DNA of 64,000 nt from Devosia sp. XK-2 (GTDB lineage: Bacteria; Pseudomonadota; Alphaproteobacteria; Rhizobiales; Devosiaceae): contig NZ_CP146608.1 of the NCBI RefSeq assembly GCF_037113415.1, positions 1,012,501-1,076,500 of the forward strand, in the 5' to 3' direction. Positions 16,814-24,530 of the stretch are shown in pieces (position 1 is the stretch's first letter; every line of letters starts with the position of its first letter). Under the pieces are notes generated by a model. That model saw only the letters and a program-made list of their open reading frames with translations. It was not told the DNA's origin and searched no databases. The position numbers and the translations under genes were made by a program.

Positions 16814-17983
16814 ATGCCCAACTTCCTGAACCGCCTGTTTGGCGGACGGACGAACATGCCCAGCGAAACCAAGAGTTTTGCCGGGCATACCATGCTGACG
16901 CTGAGCCAGTTGGGGCCTGCACAGTGGAGCGGGCGGGGCTATGCGAGCCTGGTCAATCAGGGTTTCATGCGTAATCCCGTGGTCTATCGCTGCGTGCGGT
17001 TGATTGCCGAGGCGGCGAACCGGGTGCCGTTGGTGGTCAAGGCCGATGGCCGGACTGTGAGCGAGCATCCGCTGCAAGCGCTGCTGCAAAGGCCCAATGG
17101 GCGGCAATCGGGCGCCGAAATGCTCGAGGCCGTCTATGCGTATCTCCAAACGGCCGGCAATGCCTATCTGCAGGCCGGAATCGTTGATGGCGCGGTGCGG
17201 ACTTTGTTCGTGTTGCGGCCGGACCGGATGAGCGTGGTCGCCGGGCGCGATGGCTGGCCGGTGGCCTATGACTATAAGGCCGGGGGCAGGGCGACGCGGA
17301 TTTCGCAGGAGCCGCTGCCCGTTCCCGGCGTGCTGCATATGGCGCTGTTCCATCCGCTCGACGACCACTATGGCATGGGGCCGCTGGAGGCGGCGCAGAC
17401 CAGTCTGGACATCCACAATGCCTCGGCCCAGTGGAACAAGGCACTGCTCGACAATGCGGCGCGGCCGAGTGGGGCGCTGGTCTATTCGGCAGGGGCAGGG
17501 AGCCTGACCGAGGAGCAGTTCAACCGCTTGAAAGAGGAGATGGAAGCCCAGTTTTCCGGCGCCGCCAATGCCGGCAGGCCCATGGTGCTCGATGGCGGGC
17601 TCGACTGGAAAACCATTGCCCTCAGCCCGCGCGACATGGACTTCATCGAAGCCCGGCACGCGGCGGCGCGGGACATTGCCCTGGCCTTCGGCGTCCCGCC
17701 CTTGCTGCTCGGCATTCCGGGCGACAACACTTACGCGAACCTGGCCGAAGCCAATCGGGCGCTGTGGCGGCAGACCCTGGTGCCGCTGGTGGTGCGGGTG
17801 AGCCAGGAACTGAGCGAGTGGTTGGGACCGGCCTTTGAAGGGGCAGAAGTCGTTCCGGACTTCGAGGGTGTCGAGGCGCTGGCCGAGGACCGAGCGGCGC
17901 TCTGGGCGCGCGTGGGGTCTGCCGACTTCCTAAGCGATGCGGAGAAGCGGGAGCTGGTGGGCATGGGAACGGATCGGGATTGA
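16814..17983 (+). CDS. GTA HK97-family portal protein (gene 3)
   Basis: A 389-residue phage portal protein. Recognisable features: NPVVYRCVRLIAEAANRVPLVV near the N-terminus, LLDNAARPSGAL in the middle, and the diagnostic LLGIPGDNTYANLAEANRALWRQTLVPLV near residue 295-325. It forms the dodecameric ring at the capsid vertex through which the terminase pumps DNA and to which the tail attaches. Length and order (after terminase, before protease and capsid) are those of RcGTA-type clusters. The ATG at 16814 follows GAGGGAACAAAAG. Confidence 0.92.
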   Translation: MPNFLNRLFGGRTNMPSETKSFAGHTMLTLSQLGPAQWSGRGYASLVNQGFMRNPVVYRCVRLIAEAANRVPLVVKADGRTVSEHPLQALLQRPNGRQSGAEMLEAVYAYLQTAGNAYLQAGIVDGAVRTLFVLRPDRMSVVAGRDGWPVAYDYKAGGRATRISQEPLPVPGVLHMALFHPLDDHYGMGPLEAAQTSLDIHNASAQWNKALLDNAARPSGALVYSAGAGSLTEEQFNRLKEEMEAQFSGAANAGRPMVLDGGLDWKTIALSPRDMDFIEARHAAARDIALAFGVPPLLLGIPGDNTYANLAEANRALWRQTLVPLVVRVSQELSEWLGPAFEGAEVVPDFEGVEALAEDRAALWARVGSADFLSDAEKRELVGMGTDRD

Positions 17984-17987
17984 ACGG

Positions 17988-18176
17988 ATGGACGAGCTGA
18001 CAAAAACCGTCATCGAGCGCGGCGACCTGGCTCATCTCGCTCTCTTCCTCTGGGCAAGCGGTTCGAGTGCCTTGCTCGTGTGGAGCCTGAGGGAGATGGC
18101 GAAGGTGAATCAACACTTCAACGACTTCGTGCAGGAGATCGCACAGTTGAATCGGCTTTTCCGGAAGGAGGACTAA
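17988..18176 (+). CDS. Small membrane protein at the GTA gene 3.5 position
   Basis: A 62-residue protein from ATG 17988 with one hydrophobic segment (LAHLALFLWASGSSALLVWSL) and a short polar C-terminus (MAKVNQHFNDFVQEIAQLNRLFRKED). It starts five bases after the portal stop. RcGTA has an equally small gene called 3.5 here; I have no functional information on it. Its end carries GGAAGGAGG, which serves as the ribosome binding site of the next small gene. Confidence 0.65.
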   Translation: MDELTKTVIERGDLAHLALFLWASGSSALLVWSLREMAKVNQHFNDFVQEIAQLNRLFRKED

Positions 18177-18180
18177 GCCC

Positions 18181-18312
18181 ATGACGGATAAACAGAATCG
18201 CGAGGGCGCGCAGCAGACGTTCCGGCAATTTGCCTGGAACCTGGCCGGCACGCTGGCCGACAAGCAACGGGCGGCACCCCGGCCGCGTTCGAGTGGGACG
18301 AAGCGCGGATGA
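18181..18312 (+). CDS. Very small gene between portal and protease
   Basis: A 43-residue frame: MTDKQNREGAQQTFRQFAWN, then LAGTLADKQRAAPRPRSSG and TKRG. AAGGAGG lies nine bases before its ATG, and its TGA overlaps the ATG of the protease gene in an ATGA (18309-18312), the spacing of translationally coupled phage genes. The N-terminal half is a possible amphipathic helix and the C-terminus is basic. I do not know a named family. It could simply be a leader that couples translation of the protease. Confidence 0.55.
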   Translation: MTDKQNREGAQQTFRQFAWNLAGTLADKQRAAPRPRSSGTKRG

Positions 18313-18782
18313 GTGCCATTCCCATAGACGCGGAAGGGCGGTTTGCCGGCTATGCGAGCGTGTTCAATAGGCTCGACAGTGGCGGCGATATCGTCCTGCC
18401 GGGGGCCTTTGCGAAAAGCCTCGCCAAGCGGCGTGGCCGGATACGGCTGTTGTTCCAGCATGACCCCAAGGAGCCGGTGGGTACCTGGGAGAGCATGGGC
18501 GAGGACGGTCACGGCCTGTTCGTCAGTGGGCGGCTGGTGCCGGGCGTACCGCGTTCGGATGCGCTGCGGCGGCTCATTGAGAACCGGGCGCTCGATGGAT
18601 TGTCCATCGGCTTCCGCACGGTCAAGGCCAGCCGCCGGGACGGCAACCGCCTGCTGCATGAGATCGACCTCTATGAGGTTTCGATCGTCACCTTTCCGAT
18701 GATGGAGGACGCGCGCATCGCCGCCCCCCTCACCGCCGGCGCGGCCATTGCCGCCGCCACGAAAACTATCCGCAACCGATAG
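18309..18782 (+). CDS. GTA HK97-family prohead protease (gene 4)
   Basis: A 157-residue serine protease of the U35/HK97 type. It opens with the family pattern GRFAGYASVFNRLDSGGDIVLPGAFAKSL. The catalytic histidine lies in LLFQHDPKEPVG and the serine in LDGLSIGFRTV, followed by LYEVSIVTFPM. All catalytic residues are present. It cleaves the N-terminal delta domain of the capsid protein during head maturation. Its ATG overlaps the preceding small gene's stop, and the capsid gene follows 12 bases downstream. Confidence 0.9.
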   Translation: MSAIPIDAEGRFAGYASVFNRLDSGGDIVLPGAFAKSLAKRRGRIRLLFQHDPKEPVGTWESMGEDGHGLFVSGRLVPGVPRSDALRRLIENRALDGLSIGFRTVKASRRDGNRLLHEIDLYEVSIVTFPMMEDARIAAPLTAGAAIAAATKTIRNR

Positions 18783-18794
18783 AAGGAAACCGAC

Positions 18795-20018
18795 ATGGAT
18801 CGGATCGACGACGGCCTTGAAACCAAGGCCGGCGCAGGGGGCGATATTGCCGCGCTCTTCGCCGAATTCTCCTCTGCATTCGAGGAATTCAAGGCCACCA
18901 ATGACCAGCGTCTGAAGGAGATCGAAAAGCGCGGTACGGCCGACGGCCTGATCGAGGGCAAGCTTGAGCGGCTCAACCGCGTCATTGACGGGCACAAGGC
19001 TGCCATGGATCGCCTGAGCGCCGAACGCGGGCGCCCGGCCATTGAGGGCAAGGGCGGCAGCCTGCCCGACGGCGAATACAAGGAAGCCTTTTCGGCCTAT
19101 GTGAAGCATGGCGAGGAAAAGGCGCTGCAGATCGGCGTCAATGCCGATGGCGGCTATGTGGTGCCGGCCGAAGTCGAGACTGAGATCACGCGGCTGATGA
19201 CCCATATCTCGCCCATTCGCGCCATTGCCGGTGTGCGGCAGGTGTCGGGCTCGGTCTATAAGCGGCCGATTACGGTATCCGGCCCGGCAACCGGCTGGGT
19301 AGGCGAGGCGGCGGCACGTCCCACCACCAATAGCCAGACCCTGGCGGAGCTGAGTTACCCGACGACCGAACTCTATGCCATGCCAGCGGCCACCTCGGCC
19401 TTTCTCGACGATGCGGCGGTGGATGTTGGCCAGTGGATTGCCGACGAGGTCAATGCGGCCTTTGCGGCGCAGGAAACCACGGCTTTCGTGACCGGTGACG
19501 GCAGCAACAAGCCCAATGGCTTCCTTAACGCCACCAAGGTGGCCGAGGCGAGCTGGAGCTGGGGCAATCTGGGTTATCTCGCCACCGGCGTTTCCGGGGC
19601 GCTGCCAGCGAGCAATGCCAGCGACGTGCTGATTGACTTGGTCTATGCGCTGAAGGCCGGCTACCGCCAGAACGCGACCTGGGTGATGAACCGCAAGACG
19701 CAAGGGGCATTGCGCAAACTCAACGACGCTGACGGCAATTACCTCTGGCAACCGGCAGCGGCGGCCGACGGGCGCGCCAGCTTCATGGGCTTCCCGCTGG
19801 TCGAGGCCGAGGACATGCCCAATATCGGCGCCAACTCGTTCTCACTGGCCTTTGGCGACTTCCGACGAGGTTATCTGATCGTGGATCGTCAGGGCGTCTC
19901 GGTGCTGCGCGACCCGTTCAGCTCGAAACCCTATGTGCTGTTCTACACGACGAAGAGGGTTGGCGGCGGGATCGCCGATTATGACGCGATCAAGCTGCTG
20001 AAATTCGGCGTGTCGTGA
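18795..20018 (+). CDS. GTA major capsid protein, HK97 fold (gene 5)
   Basis: A 407-residue capsid subunit. The first ~110 residues are charged and coiled-coil-prone (EEFKATNDQRLKEIEKRGT...), the removable delta/scaffold domain. The HK97 core follows: GYVVPAEVETEITRLMTHISPIRAIAGVRQVSGS, EL(S)YPTTELYAMPAATSAFLDDAAVD, AFVTGDGSNKPNGFL, NRKTQGALRKLNDADGNYLWQP and YDAIKLLKFGVS. AGGAAACCGAC precedes the ATG. A strong palindromic element follows its stop codon, probably setting a high capsid-to-connector transcript ratio. Confidence 0.93.
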   Translation: MDRIDDGLETKAGAGGDIAALFAEFSSAFEEFKATNDQRLKEIEKRGTADGLIEGKLERLNRVIDGHKAAMDRLSAERGRPAIEGKGGSLPDGEYKEAFSAYVKHGEEKALQIGVNADGGYVVPAEVETEITRLMTHISPIRAIAGVRQVSGSVYKRPITVSGPATGWVGEAAARPTTNSQTLAELSYPTTELYAMPAATSAFLDDAAVDVGQWIADEVNAAFAAQETTAFVTGDGSNKPNGFLNATKVAEASWSWGNLGYLATGVSGALPASNASDVLIDLVYALKAGYRQNATWVMNRKTQGALRKLNDADGNYLWQPAAAADGRASFMGFPLVEAEDMPNIGANSFSLAFGDFRRGYLIVDRQGVSVLRDPFSSKPYVLFYTTKRVGGGIADYDAIKLLKFGVS

Positions 20019-20039
20019 GAGCCGTGATCCTGCTCATCT

Positions 20040-20112
20040 GAAGGGGAGGGCCTGCGCTCCGGTGCTCACGTACTCATAGTACGCTCCGCTCCGGTGCTCG
20101 GGCCTCCCCTTC
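20040..20112. repeat. REP-like palindrome between capsid and adaptor genes
   Basis: Outer arms GAAGGGGAGG (20040-20049) and CCTCCCCTTC (20103-20112) pair perfectly. Inside lie a direct repeat GCTCCGGTGCTC (20056-20067 and 20088-20099) and a small GTAC...GTAC hairpin. Elements of this form are scattered in intergenic regions of alphaproteobacteria. There is no T-run after the stem. It would give a stable RNA hairpin at the 3' end of the capsid message. The rest of 20019-20175 holds no gene. Confidence 0.6.
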
Positions 20113-20175
20113 ACCTGACTCAGGCTGACGACCCTCACTTCGCGCCGTGCCCCATACAATATCGGGAAGTACAAC

Positions 20176-20742
20176 ATGACTGCATATCTCCTGGCGGGGC
20201 CCGCCGAGGAGCCGGTTTCGCTTGCCGAGGCCAAGGCTTTTCTCAAGGTCGATGACACGACGGAAGACGGACTGATCACCACGCTGATCGGAGCGGCACG
20301 GCTACATATTGAAGGCGTGACCGGCAAGGCGCTGCTGGCTCAGAGCTGGCGGGTCGTGCTCGATGACTGGCCCGAAGGCGGGACCGCGAAGCTGCCGGTT
20401 TCGCCACTGATTTCGGTGACGGCTATTACCGCGACCGACGACAATGGCGGCAGCCACGACATCGCGCTGGCGCAGTTTCTGAGCGAGCCCGATCGGCTGA
20501 TTGTGCCCCGCGTCGTGGTCGGTATGCCCGCACTGCAGGAGCGCCAGGGGCTCGAAATTGATTATGTCGCCGGCTATGGCACCGCGCCGGGCGATGTGCC
20601 TGCCGACCTGAGGCAGGCATTGTTGGGCTTGGTCGCCCATTGGTATGAGCATCGCGACGCGGTGATTGTTGCCGGCTCGGGCGCTATCGTGCCCCCGGGT
20701 TTTAACCGGGCTGTGGCCGGCTATAAGCGGGTGCGGCTATGA
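20176..20742 (+). CDS. GTA head-tail adaptor (gene 6, gp6-like)
   Basis: A 188-residue helical connector protein: N-terminal EPVSLAEAKAFLKVDDTTEDGLITTLIGAARLHIEGVTGKAL is the classical phage gp6-like head-tail connector signature, followed by a beta-rich insert and a C-terminal helix LRQALLGLVAHWYEHRD. It forms the ring under the portal. Its end overlaps the next gene by an ATGA (20739-20742), so translation of genes 6 and 7 is coupled. Confidence 0.88.
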   Translation: MTAYLLAGPAEEPVSLAEAKAFLKVDDTTEDGLITTLIGAARLHIEGVTGKALLAQSWRVVLDDWPEGGTAKLPVSPLISVTAITATDDNGGSHDIALAQFLSEPDRLIVPRVVVGMPALQERQGLEIDYVAGYGTAPGDVPADLRQALLGLVAHWYEHRDAVIVAGSGAIVPPGFNRAVAGYKRVRL

Positions 20743-21083
20743 GCGGGGAGAAGATCCCGGCCATCGGCACGCTGACCGACCGCGTCCAACTCAAGCGTCG
20801 CGAAACCTCAAGCGATGGCGTCGGTGGGCATGAGCGCCTCTATGTGCCGGTGACCCATCTCTGGGCCCGGGTGCGTAGCCTTTCGGGCCGCCAGGGCACC
20901 AATGCCGATGGGCGGGTGGTCGCCATCTCTCATAGCGTGGTCCTGCGCTTCCGCAATGATGTCTCCCCGGGTGACCGGATCGTCTATCGCGGCCGGAATC
21001 TCGATGTGGTGAGCATGGCCGACCTCAATGGGCGGCGGGCCTATCTCAGCTGCGCCTGCAGCGAAACCAGTTTTACGGGGTAG
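20739..21083 (+). CDS. GTA head-closure protein (gene 7)
   Basis: A 114-residue small beta-barrel protein of the phage head-closure (SPP1 gp16-like) group: GTLTDRVQLKRRETSSDGVGGHERLYVPVTHLWARVRSLSG, then HSVVLRFRNDVSPGDRIVYRGRNLDVVSM, the usual pattern. It plugs the head after DNA packaging and is the docking site for the tail. Start ATG overlaps the stop of the adaptor gene; the tail terminator gene follows after three bases. Confidence 0.88.
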   Translation: MSGEKIPAIGTLTDRVQLKRRETSSDGVGGHERLYVPVTHLWARVRSLSGRQGTNADGRVVAISHSVVLRFRNDVSPGDRIVYRGRNLDVVSMADLNGRRAYLSCACSETSFTG

Positions 21084-21086
21084 ACC

Positions 21087-21482
21087 ATGCACCCGATTGC
21101 GAGTTTGCAGGCGGCACTGGTGACCGTGCTGGACGCCGATGCAACACTGACCGCGCTGATCGGGGCAGGGGGCGTATTCGACGCACCGCCCCGCGACCGG
21201 CCAGTGCCCTATGTGGTGATCGACCGGCACGACATGCGTCAACATGATGGCGATGCGTCGCCGGGCCAGGAGCACCGATTGCTACTGCATTGCTGGAGCG
21301 ACCAGCCCAGTCGGCGCGCTGCGCTTGATATTGCCGAACGGGTCATTGCCGTGGCGCTGGCGGGGATCGTGCCAGCCGGACTGACGGTGACCCATGGCGA
21401 ACATATACGCACCGAAACGGGCGTGGATACGGCCACCGGCCAGGCCCGGGCAGCGGTGACTTTGCGGTTTTTCAGCGAATAG
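21087..21482 (+). CDS. GTA tail terminator, DUF3168 (gene 8)
   Basis: A 131-residue protein with the DUF3168 pattern: HPIASLQAALVTVLDADATLTALIGAGGVFDAPPRDRPVPYVVIDRHDMRQ, then HRLLLHCWSD and VTLRFFSE at the end. In RcGTA and related siphophages this protein caps the tail tube at the head-proximal end and fixes the tail-head joint. It is 3 bases downstream of the closure gene and 12 bases ahead of the tail tube gene. Confidence 0.86.
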   Translation: MHPIASLQAALVTVLDADATLTALIGAGGVFDAPPRDRPVPYVVIDRHDMRQHDGDASPGQEHRLLLHCWSDQPSRRAALDIAERVIAVALAGIVPAGLTVTHGEHIRTETGVDTATGQARAAVTLRFFSE

Positions 21483-21494
21483 TGGAGACATGCC

Positions 21495-21908
21495 ATGGCA
21501 GCGCAAAGCGGCAAGGACATGCTTTTAAAGCTCGACCAGACCGGGTCGGGGAGTTTTCTCACAGTGGCGGGACTTCGTACCCGCAGCCTCAACTTCAATG
21601 CGGCCAGCGTCGACACCACGGATCAGGAAAGCGCCGGGCGTTGGCGCGAGCTGCTGGCCGGAGGTGGCGTGAAGCGGGCCTCGGTTTCGGGTGCTGGTGT
21701 GTTCAAGGACCAAAGTTCGGACGCTACAATCCGCAGCCTGTTCTTTGCCGGCACAATCCGCAACTGGCAGCTCATCCTGCCGCATTTCGGCACCGTGGAA
21801 GGGCCCTTTCAGATCGTGGCGCTGGAATTTTCCGCCGACCACGCGGGGGAGGTGACCTTCGATCTGGCGCTGGAAAGCGCGGGCGAAGTGACGTTCGCGG
21901 CGATTTAG
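21495..21908 (+). CDS. GTA major tail (tube) protein, TP901-1 type (gene 9)
   Basis: A 137-residue tail tube subunit: MAAQSGKDMLLKLDQTGSGSFLTVAGLRTRSLNFNAASVDTTDQES is the family's N-terminus, and RASVSGAGVFKDQSSDATIRSLFFAG and FSADHAGEVTFDLALESAGEVTF complete the beta barrel. GTGGAGAC lies upstream of the ATG. It is expected to be the second most abundant particle protein after the capsid. It lies between the tail terminator and the small tail chaperone genes, as in RcGTA. Confidence 0.9.
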   Translation: MAAQSGKDMLLKLDQTGSGSFLTVAGLRTRSLNFNAASVDTTDQESAGRWRELLAGGGVKRASVSGAGVFKDQSSDATIRSLFFAGTIRNWQLILPHFGTVEGPFQIVALEFSADHAGEVTFDLALESAGEVTFAAI

Positions 21909-21917
21909 AGGGCAACA

Positions 21918-22232
21918 ATGACGAATATTCATCGTGGTGAAATCGCGGCCGAGATCGGTGGCGAGACGAGAACGCTTTGCCTGACGCTGGGGGCGCTGGC
22001 GGAGTTGGAAGCGCGGCTGGGGGCGGGGGATCTGGCCGGATTGGCGGAGCGGTTTGGCGCGGGGCGGGTCTCGGCCAAGGACCTGACGGCCATTCTGGGC
22101 GCCGGTCTGCGAGGCGGCGGTAATGCCGTGAGCGACGACGATCTGGCTCGCATGAGCGTGGAAGGCGGCTTGCGCGGTGCGGCGGAAATCGCTGTGCGCC
22201 TGCTCAAGGCGACATTTGGAGAGACCGAATGA
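21918..22232 (+). CDS. Gene transfer agent family protein (gene 10)
   Basis: A 104-residue protein (HRGEIAAEIGGETRTLCLTLGALAELEARLGAGDLAGLAERFG...), matching the small 'gene transfer agent family' protein that follows the tail tube gene in alphaproteobacterial GTAs. By position it corresponds to the first tail assembly chaperone of siphophages (like lambda gpG). Its stop overlaps the start of the next gene by an ATGA (22229-22232). Confidence 0.85.
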   Translation: MTNIHRGEIAAEIGGETRTLCLTLGALAELEARLGAGDLAGLAERFGAGRVSAKDLTAILGAGLRGGGNAVSDDDLARMSVEGGLRGAAEIAVRLLKATFGETE

Positions 22233-22420
22233 GGCCCTTTCCCTGGAAACAGGCAATGGGCTTTGGGCTGGGCGTGTTGCGCCTGCCGCCGCGCGATTTC
22301 TGGGCGATGACGCCACGCGAGCTGGCCAGCGCCTGGGGCGCAGTGATGGGCGATCGGGCCGGGCCGCTGGAACGGCGCGAACTCGATGGATTGATGGAGC
22401 AATTTCCCGATGGCCGGTGA
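22229..22420 (+). CDS. GTA tail assembly chaperone (gene 10.1)
   Basis: A 63-residue protein: FPWKQAMGFGLGVLRLPPRDFWAMTPRELASAWGAV is the pattern of the short DUF2376-type phage tail assembly chaperones of alphaproteobacteria. It starts in the ATGA overlap with gene 10 and itself overlaps the tape measure gene by 11 bases. In lambda-like phages this pair is joined by ribosomal frameshifting; here they are separate, overlapping genes. Confidence 0.85.
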   Translation: MRPFPWKQAMGFGLGVLRLPPRDFWAMTPRELASAWGAVMGDRAGPLERRELDGLMEQFPDGR

Positions 22421-22952
22421 CCTTTTTGGCAATACGTTTCGAGACGAGCTGAGTGACGTCAATGATGAGCTGGGGCGGATCAGCGACCTGGCTCAAGGTG
22501 TCGCCAGCGCGGTCAGCCGGGCTTTTCGCGGGGCGGTGACAGACGGGAAGTCGTTTCGCTCTGTCCTGAGCGACATCGCCAATGCCTTTGCCGACATTGC
22601 TCTTAAAGCTGCATTCAAACCGCTGGGAACGCTGGTCGGCGGGCTGGTTGAAAACCTGTTCACCGCGACCAATCCAACGGTGGCCCCATTCGCCAAGGGC
22701 GGCGTGATAGCCGCGCCAAGCTATTTCCCGCTTGGGCAGGGGTTGGGTCTGGCTGGCGAGGCAGGGCCGGAAGCGATCATGCCCCTGCAGCGCGGGCCCG
22801 ATGGGCGGTTGGGCGTGACCGGTGGTGGCGGCGGAGTGGTCAATGTCACCTTCAATGTGACCGCGAGCGACGCGCGCAGCTTTGCCGCCAGCGAAGCGGA
22901 AGTGAGCGCGATGTTGTTGCGAGCGGTGCGGCGGGGCTCCCGCAGCACTTGA
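22410..22952 (+). CDS. GTA tail tape measure protein (gene 11)
   Basis: A 180-residue, very short tape measure protein, consistent with the short tails of GTA particles. N-terminal helices (FRDELSDVNDELGRISDLAQGVASAVSRAFRGAV) and the lambda-tail-like FRSVLSDIANAFADIALKAAFKPLGTLVGGLV are followed by GGVIAAPSYFPLG...LAGEAGPEAIMPLQRGPDGRLGV, which is diagnostic for tape measure C-termini. Starts inside gene 10.1. The 69 bases after it contain only the ribosome binding site (TGGAG) of gene 12. Confidence 0.87.
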   Translation: MAGDLFGNTFRDELSDVNDELGRISDLAQGVASAVSRAFRGAVTDGKSFRSVLSDIANAFADIALKAAFKPLGTLVGGLVENLFTATNPTVAPFAKGGVIAAPSYFPLGQGLGLAGEAGPEAIMPLQRGPDGRLGVTGGGGGVVNVTFNVTASDARSFAASEAEVSAMLLRAVRRGSRST

Positions 22953-23021
22953 TGTTCTGGCGATGCGGGCCTGCAGGCCGCGGATTCTGTGCGCCGTGGT
23001 GCGACAATGGAGATCGAATAG

Positions 23022-23643
23022 ATGGCTTTTCACAATGTTCGTTTCCCGCTCGATATTGCGCTTGGGGCGCGGGGCGGGCCGGAGCGAAAGACGGATATTG
23101 TGACGCTGGCCGGGGGCGGCGAAGCGCGCAATGGGCGCTGGGCGCATTCGCGGCGGCGCTACAATGCCGGCTATGGCGTCAAGTCTCGGGCCGACATGCA
23201 GGCCGTGCTGGCCTTTTTTGAGGAAAGGCGCGGCCGTCTGCATGGTTTTTTGTGGCGCGATGGGCTGGACCATTCTTCGGGGAGCGCGTTGCCGCAACCG
23301 GCTGACCAGGTGCTCGGCACCGGCGATGGCGTTCAAACGGTCTTTCAACTGAGCAAGACCTATGGGGGCACGTTCGATCCCCTATCTGCGGCCCATTGCC
23401 AAGCCGGTCGCGGGCAGCGTCCGCGTCGCGGTCGATGGTGTGGAGGCGCTGAGCGGATGGAGCGTGGACGGGACCACCGGTCAGATCAGCTTTGACAGCG
23501 CCCCGGAAGCAGGCGCCAGCGTTTCGGCTGGCTTTCTGTTCGATGTGCCGGTGCGCTTTGATACCGAGCGGCTTGATATTGAGCTCAACGGCTTCGATGG
23601 AGCCGAAGTGCCAAATATTCCATTGGTGGAGATCCTGCCATGA
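23022..23643 (+). pseudogene. GTA distal tail protein, DUF2460 (gene 12), frameshifted
   Basis: The gene is in two frames. From ATG 23022: MAFHNVRFPLDIALGARGGP..., up to FQLSKTYGGTFDP. The conserved remainder YLRPIAKPVAGSVRVAVDG... to EVPNIPLVEILP is in the +1 frame and ends at TGA 23641-23643. Removing one C of the CCCC run at 23379-23382 joins them into a normal DUF2460 protein of about 206 residues. In RcGTA this protein forms the ring between the tail tube and the baseplate hub. As given, the gene makes a truncated product of 157 residues, which would stop tail completion if the shift is real. The end overlaps gene 13 by an ATGA. Confidence 0.85.
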
Positions 23644-24530
23644 GGACGCTGCCAGAGGCGCTGGCCGCGCATCTGGACCAAGGGGAGACCACCACCGCCC
23701 ATTGCTGGCGGGTGCTGCGCAGCGATGGGATCGTGCTGGGCTTTACCGACCATGACCTGGCGCTCATCGTCGAAGGCACCGAATGCCGCCCCATGCACGG
23801 GCTGGACGGCGGCGAAGTGCCGTCACGACTGGGTCAGCAGGTGGAGACCGGGGAGGTGCTCGGCATTCTCTATAGTGACGCGATTGCCGAAGAGGACATT
23901 CTGCTCGGGCGCTATGATGGTGCGCGGGTGGAAACCTGGCTTCTCAATTGGGCAGAGCCGGGGCAGCGCGTGCGTCTGAGGGTCGACACGATCGGTGAGA
24001 TCGTGCGCGAGGATGGCCTGTTCCGGGCTGAACTGCGCTCGCCCCAACAGGGCCTGAACGTGACCAGAGGACGTATGTTCCAGGGGCTGTGTGACGCCAT
24101 GGTCGGCGACCAGCGTTGCGGGATCGATCTCGATGCGCTCGGGCACAAAGGCGAAGCGATGGTGGTCGGCAAGATTGACGACTTTCAACTGCGCGTCAGC
24201 GGACTTTCGGGTTTCGAGGAGGGGTGGTTTGCCTTTGGCACCGCGCGCTGGACGAGTGGAAAGCGGTCGGGTCTGAGCGATCCCGTGCTGACGCACCGCC
24301 GCGACGCAGATGGCGACGTGCTCGGCTTTGGCCAGCGCGTGGGCGAATGGTGCGCCATCGGGGACAGTCTGGACGTGCATGTGGGATGCGACCGCCGGTT
24401 TGCGACCTGCAAGTCCAAATTCGCCAATGCCGTCAATTTTCGCGGTTTTCCGCATATTCCGGGCAGCGACTTTGTGCTGCGCCATCCGCGCGCCGGCTAT
24501 GACATGGACGGACGGGCGGTGGTGCCGTGA
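23640..24530 (+). CDS. GTA baseplate hub protein, DUF2163 (gene 13)
   Basis: A 296-residue protein with both parts of the DUF2163 family: N-terminal TLPEALAAHLDQGETTTAHCWRVLRSDGIVLGFTDHDLALIVEG, and C-terminal CDRRFATCKSKFANAVNFRGFPHIPGSDFVL, which holds the conserved cysteines that bind an iron-sulfur cluster in the RcGTA hub. It anchors the peptidase and the megatron protein at the tail tip. Starts in the overlap with the broken gene 12 and overlaps gene 14 by a GTGA. Confidence 0.9.
   Translation: MRTLPEALAAHLDQGETTTAHCWRVLRSDGIVLGFTDHDLALIVEGTECRPMHGLDGGEVPSRLGQQVETGEVLGILYSDAIAEEDILLGRYDGARVETWLLNWAEPGQRVRLRVDTIGEIVREDGLFRAELRSPQQGLNVTRGRMFQGLCDAMVGDQRCGIDLDALGHKGEAMVVGKIDDFQLRVSGLSGFEEGWFAFGTARWTSGKRSGLSDPVLTHRRDADGDVLGFGQRVGEWCAIGDSLDVHVGCDRRFATCKSKFANAVNFRGFPHIPGSDFVLRHPRAGYDMDGRAVVP

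Noticed and set aside
17643-19751. 702-residue minus-strand frame across the GTA portal, protease and capsid genes
   Set aside because: It lies opposite three clearly homologous phage genes; its sequence is low-complexity, rich in His/Arg/Gly, and typical of antisense frames in GC-rich DNA.
21525-23348. 607-residue minus-strand frame over GTA genes 9 to 12
   Set aside because: Antisense shadow of overlapping head-to-tail phage genes; no domain, no ribosome binding site.
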